Below are positions 28,214 to 36,306 of a DNA stretch of 41,003 bases, piece after piece. This DNA is from Gammaproteobacteria bacterium (GTDB lineage: Bacteria > Pseudomonadota > Gammaproteobacteria > Nitrosococcales > Methylophagaceae). The position numbers and the translations under genes are program-made. The notes under the pieces were generated by a model, which did not search any database, was not told the DNA's origin, and saw only the letters and a list, made by a program, of their open reading frames with translations. The stretch spans positions 1-41,003 of the forward strand of contig JAMDEF010000173.1 of the NCBI GenBank assembly GCA_023488305.1. Direction: 5' to 3'. The first letter of the stretch is position 1; each line of letters starts with the position of its first letter.

Positions 28214-29218
28214 TCAACGATGATCAGTAAAATGTTCTCTGGCGTAAGCGACGCGATCTTCGACGCTCATCCTTTTTTTGTGGCTTAGACCTTCAATCTG
28301 ACGCAATCTAGGCAGTAAACCTTTGCCATTGGCAATTTGAATGGTTAGGCCAGGACGGGCATTCAGTTCCAGTAACATCGGGCCTTTAAAACGATCCAAG
28401 ACGATATCGGTTCCCAAATATCCCAAGCCGGACATTTCATAACAAGACACAGCCAAATTTAATACTTCTTCCCAATGCGGCACATTCAACGTCATCATGT
28501 TGAGACCTGTGTCTGGATGCAGCAGAATTGGTTTATCAAATTGTACGGCACGCAATGCATGGCCATCACCGATATCCAGACCAACACCTACTGCACCTTG
28601 ATGCAGGTTGGCTTTACCATTGGAAGCGGCAGTTGATAAACGCATCATTGCCATTACCGGAAAACCACGAAACACAATAACGCGTGTATCAGGCACACCT
28701 TCATAGCTGAAACCGCTAAAGCAATCATCAAAATGAATCAGATCTTCAATAATGGCGACATCAGCACGACCGCCCAGCGAAAACAATCCCGCTAGAATAT
28801 TGGATACATGACGTTCCAAATCACCAATGTTGGCGAATTGACCATTTGATTTGCGATATCCTTCTTCACTCTGCCGAGTGATAACCAAAATGCCTTTGCC
28901 ACCTGAACCATGGGCCGGTTTGATACAAAAACCGCTGCTGCAGCGTTGCAGAATACCAGCAAGATCTTTTACCGAATGTTGTTCGCTGATGACACCAATC
29001 AAATCAGGCACTTTTACGCCTGCTTCCAGTGCCAGTTCCTTGGTTTGTAACTTATCGTCGACCAGTGGAAACAGATGGCGTGGATTGTAGCGGCTGATAT
29101 AGGAAACATTACGCCGATTCATCCCCAACACACCGATTTTGCTCAGTGCACTGGGATGCGCATAACGCTCACGCATGGTTTGAAACCAGTTCAATTTTTT
29201 TTCAGCTGGTTCGCTCAT
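28214..29218 (-). CDS. RimK-like ATP-grasp ligase (alpha-L-glutamate ligase homologue)
   Basis: A 334-residue ATP-grasp enzyme. The nucleotide loop is IKPAHGSGGKG (residues 99-109, with Lys100). DTRVIVFRGFPVMAMMRLST follows, then the metal-binding LLELNARPGL near residue 285. It belongs to the glutamate-ligase branch related to RimK, which adds amino acids through ATP-activated carboxylates. No signal peptide is seen, so it is cytoplasmic. It overlaps the 7TM transglutaminase gene by four bases (ATGA), a sign of tight coupling. The acceptor substrate is unknown and a protein or peptide is inferred. It is not ribosomal RimK itself, given the partner genes and divergent N-terminus. Confidence 0.92.
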   Translation of the reverse strand: MSEPAEKKLNWFQTMRERYAHPSALSKIGVLGMNRRNVSYISRYNPRHLFPLVDDKLQTKELALEAGVKVPDLIGVISEQHSVKDLAGILQRCSSGFCIKPAHGSGGKGILVITRQSEEGYRKSNGQFANIGDLERHVSNILAGLFSLGGRADVAIIEDLIHFDDCFSGFSYEGVPDTRVIVFRGFPVMAMMRLSTAASNGKANLHQGAVGVGLDIGDGHALRAVQFDKPILLHPDTGLNMMTLNVPHWEEVLNLAVSCYEMSGLGYLGTDIVLDRFKGPMLLELNARPGLTIQIANGKGLLPRLRQIEGLSHKKRMSVEDRVAYAREHFTDHR

Positions 29219-30726
29219 TGTTTATCCAGCTTGGTCAGAGGTTTAAACCGCTTTAATTCAAGCAAACGATAACCGGTATAACTACCCGCAACCAATGTCA
29301 GTGCCATCAGAATCAGCTGAATTCCCATAAAGTTAAAGGTTAAATGGCGAACCCAGTCGAGGTTCATCGCCAAGTAGGCAAGGATGGCAACCAGTAACGA
29401 ACCACCGCCTTGAATCATAACTTCCTTGGCACCTTCTTCTTCCCAGAGGATAGACATACGTTCAATGGTCCATGCCAGAATGATCATCGGGAAGAAGGTG
29501 ATTTTCATACCTTCAGTCAGACCAAATTTATAGGCGACAATCGAGAAGATAGCGATCATGCCGATAACCATAATAATGACCGCGGATATTCGGGCGACCA
29601 GTAGTAAGTTGAGATAGGACAAGTAGGATCGGATCATCAAACCTACGCCGACAATCAGTAAAAAGCCGATCAAACCGGTCATTAAACTGGTTTGGATAAA
29701 CGCCATGGCAATCAATACCGGCATAAAGGTACCCGAGGTTTTGATACCCACCAGAATTCGCATCAAGACAACAATCAATACGCCTACCGGGATCAGCAAA
29801 ATACCTTTAAAAATAGCTTGTTCTTCAAGCGGCAGGGTATACAGCGAAAAATTCAGCCATTCGTTATCAGCAAACTTTTGGTTTAAAGCGATGTTGAAGG
29901 GTTGCTCTTGTGAAATCATTGAGAAAGTAACTTGTGCATTGGTTGCACCTACCACTTCCAATACGGGGCCAGAATGATATTGCCACAGCAACATATTTTC
30001 AGCTTGGCCTTGTACACCGGTTTCAGGGTTAAACACCTCATAGTCTTCGCCATCAAACACCTGAATGTATTCAATTAATGACTGACGTCGACGGCCATCT
30101 TCCAGATACAAAGCATGAATGCGTCTGGCAGGCACGCCAGCTTCTTGCAGCAATTGAGCAATCCAGATGGTTTTAGGCTTGAGTTGTGCCAGCAATTCAG
30201 CGGTTTGCTGTTGATTATTAAATTCGTGAATCAGTTCACGAGCCAGCGTGTAGTTGGAAGACGAGCGTTCTGTGGCACGATCCAGAATCATTTGGGCGGC
30301 TGAAGCATAAGGCTCTTTTTCAACGTTTGGTTTAACGTTTGCTACTGGCTCCTGTTCTGCCGGAATGGCATACGGATCCAACAACATATCAACTTTGTAA
30401 TAAAGTGATTGATTGCCAGTGGCTTCGCGGATAGACCATTCTGCGTAGGTGCCGCCTTTACGATCAACAAAGGCTAAACCATAACCCGGACTAGCTGTTT
30501 GTTGATTAAGCTGAGTAAAGCCCGGTTGGGTATTTGGAATGGCTAGACGGGCAGTAACCGGTTCACCACGAGCTTCAAAATCTACCTTGGCTTCAATTGA
30601 CCAAGTTTGACGTTGTTCACCTGGAAACCAGGGAATATCAAACGCAATATGACGATGTAAAGTAAGCGCTAAACCTGCAAAAAACAGCAGACTGACCAGA
30701 ATATAAAACGGCGCACGTGATGCCAT
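29215..30726 (-). CDS. Inactive transglutaminase-like domain fused to seven membrane helices
   Basis: A 503-residue membrane protein. A signal anchor (about residues 7-25) is followed by a periplasmic domain of about 280 residues with a transglutaminase-like part. The pattern TIWIAQLLQEAGVPARRIHALYL and YEVFNPETG resembles the transglutaminase core, but the catalytic Cys is absent (the WIAQ position has none). The C-terminal 190 residues form about seven membrane helices (7TM_transglut type). Known families of this architecture are linked to RimK-like ligases and retropepsin-like proteases, as here. AAGGA before the ATG overlaps the end of the lipoprotein gene. A peptide-binding membrane component is inferred. 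Confidence 0.9.
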   Translation of the reverse strand: MASRAPFYILVSLLFFAGLALTLHRHIAFDIPWFPGEQRQTWSIEAKVDFEARGEPVTARLAIPNTQPGFTQLNQQTASPGYGLAFVDRKGGTYAEWSIREATGNQSLYYKVDMLLDPYAIPAEQEPVANVKPNVEKEPYASAAQMILDRATERSSSNYTLARELIHEFNNQQQTAELLAQLKPKTIWIAQLLQEAGVPARRIHALYLEDGRRRQSLIEYIQVFDGEDYEVFNPETGVQGQAENMLLWQYHSGPVLEVVGATNAQVTFSMISQEQPFNIALNQKFADNEWLNFSLYTLPLEEQAIFKGILLIPVGVLIVVLMRILVGIKTSGTFMPVLIAMAFIQTSLMTGLIGFLLIVGVGLMIRSYLSYLNLLLVARISAVIIMVIGMIAIFSIVAYKFGLTEGMKITFFPMIILAWTIERMSILWEEEGAKEVMIQGGGSLLVAILAYLAMNLDWVRHLTFNFMGIQLILMALTLVAGSYTGYRLLELKRFKPLTKLDKQ

Positions 30727-30735
30727 GAGGTTTCC

Positions 30736-31614
30736 TTATTCTTCTTCTGATACTTTAGGATTAGCTTGTTCTGCTTTTTTCGGAATAGCTGATGCCCGAT
30801 CTGTCAGTAGCTCTGGTTTAGGTTGAACATTTTTCTTGGCAACGTCGACTACAGCAATATCTTTCAAAAACTCACGGCCCAGCAAAATCGGATAAGTCAT
30901 ATGTGAACGATCGGTGAGGGTAAATTCTGCGGTATCGGTCATATTGCCGATCTTGATGGTTAGTCTGACGACCGGACGTTTATCCACTTCATTAGTTGAA
31001 GATTGACGGATATTGGCAATTCGGGCGATAGGTGCTTCTACCTCATAACTGTTATCACTGCCTTCTTCCGGAACAATAGTAAAACGCGCCCATTTCTGAC
31101 CATCACGTTCCAAAGTCACAATATCTTGTGCCGTTAACGATGAGGTTGTGGCACCGGTATCTACTCGAGCTGGGAAAACACGATTGACGGCTTCAATCCA
31201 TAACCACTCAGATTGACCCAATACCAATTTATCACCCAATGTCATCGGTGCTGGTGGCGGGCAGCTTTGGCTGCTTGCAGCAGAAGCGACTTGAGCTGTT
31301 TGCACAGATTCGACTACTGCACGTTGAGCCAGTTTTTCACTGAGCTGCTCAACTTGATGGTTTAACTCATCGAGTTGTTTGCGAGTGACTTGTTGTTCTT
31401 TGGAAAAAGATTGCAGGCCAGCTTGGTGCTTGTTTTGATTATCGATAACTTTTTGGCATTGCTGACTCAGTTGATTTTGAATTCGGGATTCACTGTCACT
31501 AAGCGCTGACTTTAATTGTTCATTTGAAACGGTCGGACGGGTTTCATTTTGAACGCAAGCTGTTGTAAACAAACTAGATAAAATAAGGATGAGAGGTAAT
31601 TTATGTTTGAACAT
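30736..31614 (-). CDS. Retropepsin-like (so-called ATP-dependent zinc protease) lipoprotein
   Basis: A 292-residue envelope protein. The signal peptide ends in TTAC, with Cys20 the likely lipidated residue, although Thr at -3 is unusual. A coiled coil covers about residues 30-105. The C-terminal domain (about 125-260) is of the RimK-associated protease family (DUF785). It carries DTGATTSSL (Asp152) and ILLGREFL, the hallmarks of a retropepsin-like aspartic protease. No zinc-protease HExxH motif is present, so the common product name is misleading. AGGA lies six bases before the ATG. It heads the operon with the 7TM protein and the ATP-grasp ligase. It probably cleaves periplasmic peptides or proteins; the substrate is unknown. 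Confidence 0.9.
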   Translation of the reverse strand: MFKHKLPLILILSSLFTTACVQNETRPTVSNEQLKSALSDSESRIQNQLSQQCQKVIDNQNKHQAGLQSFSKEQQVTRKQLDELNHQVEQLSEKLAQRAVVESVQTAQVASAASSQSCPPPAPMTLGDKLVLGQSEWLWIEAVNRVFPARVDTGATTSSLTAQDIVTLERDGQKWARFTIVPEEGSDNSYEVEAPIARIANIRQSSTNEVDKRPVVRLTIKIGNMTDTAEFTLTDRSHMTYPILLGREFLKDIAVVDVAKKNVQPKPELLTDRASAIPKKAEQANPKVSEEE

Positions 31615-31704
31615 GTCTTTCCTAAAGCTTAAAACGGATTATTAAGTCAAAACGCAATTATCAAAACAAAATTGATAGGACTGCATATTATGAAGTAATC
31701 CCTG

Positions 31705-32472
31705 CTAATCCGGAGATATTTTCTCGGTGAGTAAATGTACGTAACGTCCCATGTCACGATAGGTAGGCATACGGCAATACTGATGCTCTAATGCCAGTAA
31801 TTCTTGTTCATTTGTCTGGTTTCGGCTCTCAGAGTTCAAATAATCACTAAACACGCGAATTCCACTGTATTGAATTATCTCAAAACGATTACTTTCTAAA
31901 AACTGAATCAATTCATACGGATATTGTGGAAACGGCGGACTTAATTTGTTTCCGGCACCAATATAGCGATCATTCAGGATTGGTTCCAGTCTCCAGCCAC
32001 CTTGAATGATATTTTTATAAACCATGGCGTTGCGGTTATAAAACATCAATGACAGGTAACCACCGGTTTTTACACGGTCTAGCACAAGTTTTAAGGTTTC
32101 TAAAGGCGTTGCCAGCCATTCCACTACGGCATGGCAAATCACTAAGTCAAACTCTGCTAACTGCGGTGCCAGCTGCTGAATTGAAGCGTGATGGAAGCCT
32201 GCATCCAGCTCTGCTTGCGCAAATGACTGCTTGGCCTGCTCAAGTAATTTCTCTGAAATATCACATAAAGTCAGTTGATGACCAAAGCCGGCCAACCACA
32301 AACTGATTTGACCGGCTCCACAACCTGCATCCCAAATCTGTAAATCTTTAGATTCGGTGAACTGATGTAAATCTTGTTTAAGTATCTCTAAACGTAACTG
32401 ACCCTTGCTGGTGTCATAAATACGCGCATTAAAGCGCTCAGCCAAATCGTCAAAATTACGATCCTGTTGCAT
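31705..32472 (-). CDS. cmoM: tRNA 5-carboxymethoxyuridine methyltransferase CmoM
   Basis: A 255-residue SAM-dependent methyltransferase matching E. coli CmoM (SmtA) along its length. The N-terminus DRNFDDLAERFNARIYDTSKGQLR is nearly diagnostic. Motif I is DAGCGAG (48-54), followed by LCDIS, HAVVEWLATP and LSLMFYN. The C-terminus has RVFSDYL and the aromatic/arginine RDMGRYVHLL. It methylates 5-carboxymethoxyuridine at position 34 of certain tRNAs, widening wobble decoding. It shares one base with the mfd stop (TGATG), so it is translationally coupled to mfd. Confidence 0.95.
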   Translation of the reverse strand: MQQDRNFDDLAERFNARIYDTSKGQLRLEILKQDLHQFTESKDLQIWDAGCGAGQISLWLAGFGHQLTLCDISEKLLEQAKQSFAQAELDAGFHHASIQQLAPQLAEFDLVICHAVVEWLATPLETLKLVLDRVKTGGYLSLMFYNRNAMVYKNIIQGGWRLEPILNDRYIGAGNKLSPPFPQYPYELIQFLESNRFEIIQYSGIRVFSDYLNSESRNQTNEQELLALEHQYCRMPTYRDMGRYVHLLTEKISPD

Positions 32473-35400
32473 CAGGCGGCCGGTTTAAGCAGGTTATCCA
32501 ACAAGGAATCGATCGCCAGAATGCGACTTTCAGCATCCGGCATATTATCTGTGAATCGCAGTTTATCCTGACCATCCAGTTTGAAGCGGGAAGGCTGTTT
32601 CTGAATCAACTGGATGATGGTCATCGGCTCAACCTGTGGTTCTTTATCAAACAGCAATCGGCCCCCTTGATCATAAACATCGATTTTACGGATACCGATG
32701 GTCTTGGCTTTAAGACGTAATTCATGCACGGCAAAAAGGGTTTGAACTGGTTCGGGTAACAGACCAAATCGATCAATCATTTCCACCTGCAGTTCACGCA
32801 ACGCTTCTTTATCTGCCGCTGCGGCAATACGTTTATATAACACGAGACGAGTATGCACGTCGGGTAGATAGTCTGATGGAATCAACGCCGGTACATGCAG
32901 ATCGATTTCCACGGTCTGCCGCGCCATATTATCCAGATCAGGGGTTTTGCCGGATTTCAACGCATTGACCGCGCGTTCCAGCAATTCGTTATATAAGGTA
33001 AAGCCAATTTCCTGCATCTGACCGCTTTGTTCATCACCTAACAATTCACCAGCACCACGAATTTCCATATCGTGAGTTGCCAGGGTAAAGCCAGCACCTA
33101 AATCTTCAATCGACTCAATAGCTTCCAAGCGTTTGATAGCATCGGCTGTCATGGCCTGTTGCGGTGGCGTGATCAGATAAGCATAAGCACGGTGATGTGA
33201 ACGACCGACACGACCACGGATTTGGTAAAGCTGAGCTAGACCTAATTTATCGGCTCTATCAATAAAGATAGTATTGGCGGTCGGTACGTCGATACCGGTT
33301 TCAATAATGGTGGTGCAAACCAGCACATTAAAACGCTGATGATAAAAGTCGAGCATCACCTGTTCCAGCTCACGTTCACGCATTTGGCCATGCGCCACTG
33401 CAATGCGAGCTTCCGGCATTAAGGTTTCCAGTTCACGCGCTACGCGATCAATGTCTTCGACCTTGTTATGCAAGAAGTAAACTTGTCCCCCACGTTTGAT
33501 TTCACGCAGCATACCTTCACGGATTTTGTCGGCATTCCATTGCAAGACAAAGGTTTTGATTGCTAAACGACGAGCCGGGGCGGTGGCAATAATCGATAAA
33601 TCACGAATGCCGGAAATCGACATATTCAATGTGCGTGGAATCGGCGTGGCAGTGAGGGTTAATACATCGATCTGCGAGCGATATTTTTTCAGCTGTTCTT
33701 TTTGTGTGACGCCAAAACGATGTTCTTCATCAAGCACAAACAAGCCCAGACGCTTCGGATCAATATCCTGCTGCAATAATTTATGTGTGCCGATGACGAT
33801 ATCAGCAGTGCCTTCAGTGATGGCTGCTTTCACATCATCCAGTTGTTTCTTGCTACGAAAACGTGACAAAACTTCAACTCTGATGGGCCAATCAGCAAAA
33901 CGATCTTTAAAGTTTTCGTAATGTTGCTGGGCGAGCAGGGTAGTCGGTACCAAAACCAATACCTGTTTGCCAGATTGAACCGCCAGGAATGCCGCACGCA
34001 TGGCAACTTCAGTTTTACCGAAACCAACATCGCCACAGACCAATCTGTCCATAGGCGTTTCTGATTGCATATCGGCAATCACTGCATCAATCGCGTCTTG
34101 TTGATCTGGGGTTGTTTCAAATGGGAACGCTGCCGAGAATGCTTCATATTGCTCATCAGGTGACTGCATTGGCGGTTTTTTATTGGCAGCACGTTTGGCA
34201 TAGATATCGAGTAATTCTGCAGCCACATCACGTACTTTTTCAGCAGCACGGCGGCGGGCTTTTTCCCATTGTGTAGTACCGAGTTGATGTAACGGAGCAA
34301 GTTCTGGAGCAGAACCGGAGTAGCGACTGATTAAATCCAAAGAGGCGACTGGAACATACAACTTATCACCCTTGGCATATTCCAATGTCACGTATTCAGT
34401 CGCAACATCACCGACATCGAGAGTCTGTAAACCCAGATATCGTCCTACACCGTGATCTTCATGCACTACGGCATCACCGATGGTGAGTTCGGCAAGGTTA
34501 CGGATAATGGCATCAGAGTCACGTTTTTTACGGCTGCGACGGCGACGCTGCATAACCTGTTGGCCGAATAACTGGGTTTCAGCAATGACGGCAATATTTT
34601 CACTTTGCAGCAGCAAACCTTGTTCGAGCGGAGCCACTGTGATGCATAGCGGGGCGCTTTCATTAATAAAAGCATCCCAATTGTCGACCACTTTGGGTTG
34701 TAACTGGTTTTTACGCAGCAGATCCAGCAACGTTTCACGACGACCTGCAGATTCGGCAGCGATTAAAATCCGCCCCGAAAACTTATCTATAAATTGGTGT
34801 AATGCTTCGCACGGACGATCTTGCTTGGAATTTAATGGCAACGAGGGTGGCATTACCGTGGCGTAATTACTGTTACCGGCTGAGCCATCAATTTCAAAGT
34901 TCTGGCATTGCAATCGTTGCCACTGTTTGAATTGACTGAATAATTCTTCTACCGGCACAAACACATTGATCGGCGGTAATAACGGTCTTTCTGGATCGAC
35001 ACTATGCTGACGGTAACGGATCTGGATTTCCTGCCAGAACTGTTCGGCGGCATGAACCGTATCATTGAGCTGCACTAACAGCGTGTTGTCCGGCAGATAA
35101 TCGGTAAGGCGTGCGGTCTCCTCGAAAAACAACGGCAGATAAAACTCAATACCGCCCGGCATATTGCCGGCACTGACTTCACGATAGATCAGACTGCGTT
35201 GTGGGTCGCCATCAAAATACTGCCGAAATTGTTTACGAAACAGGGCAATACTGTCGTCATTAACCGGAAACTCACGCGCCGGTAACAACTGGATCTGATC
35301 GATATTATCTATAGAGCGTTGTGTTTCAGGATCAAACGTCCGCAGCGTATCAATCTCGTCATCAAACAAATCAATACGAAACGGCTGACGGCTACCCATT

Positions 35401-36005
35401 GGGAATAAATCAATGATGGCCCCACGAACGGCAAATTCGCCATGCTCGATAACCTGGGCCACATTGCGATAACCGGATTTTTCCAGTTTCAGACGCCATT
35501 GTTCGATATCAAATTGATCGCCAACCTTCAGTTCAAGATGGTTGCCATCAAGGAATGCTCGCGGTGCAATACGTTGCATCAAGGTGGCAATCGGCACTAG
35601 TAAAATGCCACGTTTGAAGTCGGGCAAATGATGCAAGGTTTGCAAGCGTTCGGAAACAATATCCTGATGCGGAGAAAAACTGTCGTAAGGCAAGGTTTCC
35701 CAGTCTGGGAAATGCAAAATCGACAGTTCGGCATTGCCTAGATAAAAACGGATTTCCAACTCTAATCGATGGGCACCGGCCACATCATCTGTCACTACTA
35801 ATAAAGGCCCTTCATGCTGTTGCGCTGCTTTTGCCAATAACAATCCCTGTGCACTACCGTATAATTGCCCGGCACGAAGTTGATCTTTGGCTGATACTGG
35901 TAAGACAGGCTGAAGCAAATTAGCTGGCAAGAGTGATACCTTGATATATTGAAAGTGAGAAAGCGCGTTATTTTCCCATACTTGACCAAGTACAGCATCC
36001 AGCAT
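32472..36005 (-). CDS. mfd: Transcription-repair coupling factor Mfd
   Basis: A 1177-residue DNA translocase that removes stalled RNA polymerase and recruits UvrA. It contains a UvrB-like N-terminal part (DWETLPYDSFSPHQDI and RGAIIDLFPMGS), a RNA-polymerase interaction domain (DAVVHEDHGVGRYLGL), a RecG-like translocase with Walker A VCGDVGFGKTEVAMRA near residue 655, DEEH near 755 and HGQMRERELE, and a C-terminal TRCF domain. The ATG at 36005 has no good ribosome site. A TTG at 35930, preceded by AAGG at eight bases, gives a protein aligned with the E. coli N-terminus and may be the true start. It is divergent from the uvrC operon, which shares the nucleotide-excision repair pathway. Confidence 0.96.
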   Translation of the reverse strand: MLDAVLGQVWENNALSHFQYIKVSLLPANLLQPVLPVSAKDQLRAGQLYGSAQGLLLAKAAQQHEGPLLVVTDDVAGAHRLELEIRFYLGNAELSILHFPDWETLPYDSFSPHQDIVSERLQTLHHLPDFKRGILLVPIATLMQRIAPRAFLDGNHLELKVGDQFDIEQWRLKLEKSGYRNVAQVIEHGEFAVRGAIIDLFPMGSRQPFRIDLFDDEIDTLRTFDPETQRSIDNIDQIQLLPAREFPVNDDSIALFRKQFRQYFDGDPQRSLIYREVSAGNMPGGIEFYLPLFFEETARLTDYLPDNTLLVQLNDTVHAAEQFWQEIQIRYRQHSVDPERPLLPPINVFVPVEELFSQFKQWQRLQCQNFEIDGSAGNSNYATVMPPSLPLNSKQDRPCEALHQFIDKFSGRILIAAESAGRRETLLDLLRKNQLQPKVVDNWDAFINESAPLCITVAPLEQGLLLQSENIAVIAETQLFGQQVMQRRRRSRKKRDSDAIIRNLAELTIGDAVVHEDHGVGRYLGLQTLDVGDVATEYVTLEYAKGDKLYVPVASLDLISRYSGSAPELAPLHQLGTTQWEKARRRAAEKVRDVAAELLDIYAKRAANKKPPMQSPDEQYEAFSAAFPFETTPDQQDAIDAVIADMQSETPMDRLVCGDVGFGKTEVAMRAAFLAVQSGKQVLVLVPTTLLAQQHYENFKDRFADWPIRVEVLSRFRSKKQLDDVKAAITEGTADIVIGTHKLLQQDIDPKRLGLFVLDEEHRFGVTQKEQLKKYRSQIDVLTLTATPIPRTLNMSISGIRDLSIIATAPARRLAIKTFVLQWNADKIREGMLREIKRGGQVYFLHNKVEDIDRVARELETLMPEARIAVAHGQMRERELEQVMLDFYHQRFNVLVCTTIIETGIDVPTANTIFIDRADKLGLAQLYQIRGRVGRSHHRAYAYLITPPQQAMTADAIKRLEAIESIEDLGAGFTLATHDMEIRGAGELLGDEQSGQMQEIGFTLYNELLERAVNALKSGKTPDLDNMARQTVEIDLHVPALIPSDYLPDVHTRLVLYKRIAAAADKEALRELQVEMIDRFGLLPEPVQTLFAVHELRLKAKTIGIRKIDVYDQGGRLLFDKEPQVEPMTIIQLIQKQPSRFKLDGQDKLRFTDNMPDAESRILAIDSLLDNLLKPAA

Positions 36006-36025
36006 TTTCAAACAAGATAATGTCC

Positions 36026-36054
36026 TTACAAACAATAAGTGTTAATGCTATAGT
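36026..36054 (+). promoter_or_regulatory. Candidate sigma-70 promoter for the small membrane gene-uvrC-pgsA unit
   Basis: TTACAA at 36026-36031 and TATAGT at 36049-36054 are separated by 17 bases. They lie in the divergent gap with mfd, 30 bases before the first ATG. Confidence 0.5.
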
Positions 36055-36084
36055 CAAAATTTTGCAACGAAGCGGAGATGAAAC

Positions 36085-36294
36085 ATGGTGAAACGTACGG
36101 AAAATGTTGTGTTATTAAAAGTTATTGGCACTGCTGAGTTATTAGCTGCCTTGGCCATGTTTTATTTTTATCACGAAAATGTTCCAGCCATAATTGGTGG
36201 GTTAATTTTGTTAGGCTTATCTGCCAACAGTTTTTACCAAGCCCACAAATGCTATCAACGTCAATATTCTCCAAGAAAAGACGATAATTCTTAA
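36085..36294 (+). CDS. Small two-helix membrane protein, unknown
   Basis: A 69-residue protein that I do not recognise. Two hydrophobic helices (about residues 9-28 and 33-51) are joined by a short loop, and the C-terminus is basic (YQRQYSPRKDD), which fits a hairpin in the inner membrane with both ends in the cytoplasm. Gene status is supported by GGAG eight bases before the ATG, a candidate promoter just upstream, and close spacing (12 bases) to uvrC. Its function may relate to the operon only by position. Confidence 0.7.
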   Translation: MVKRTENVVLLKVIGTAELLAALAMFYFYHENVPAIIGGLILLGLSANSFYQAHKCYQRQYSPRKDDNS

Positions 36295-36306
36295 ATCACG
36301 GTTTTA

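Noticed and set aside
31659-31677. TATCAA/TTGATA inverted repeat upstream of the retropepsin-like lipoprotein gene
   Set aside because: Only six base pairs with AT-rich surroundings; it may be chance. It overlaps possible -35 sequences, but the promoter itself is unclear.
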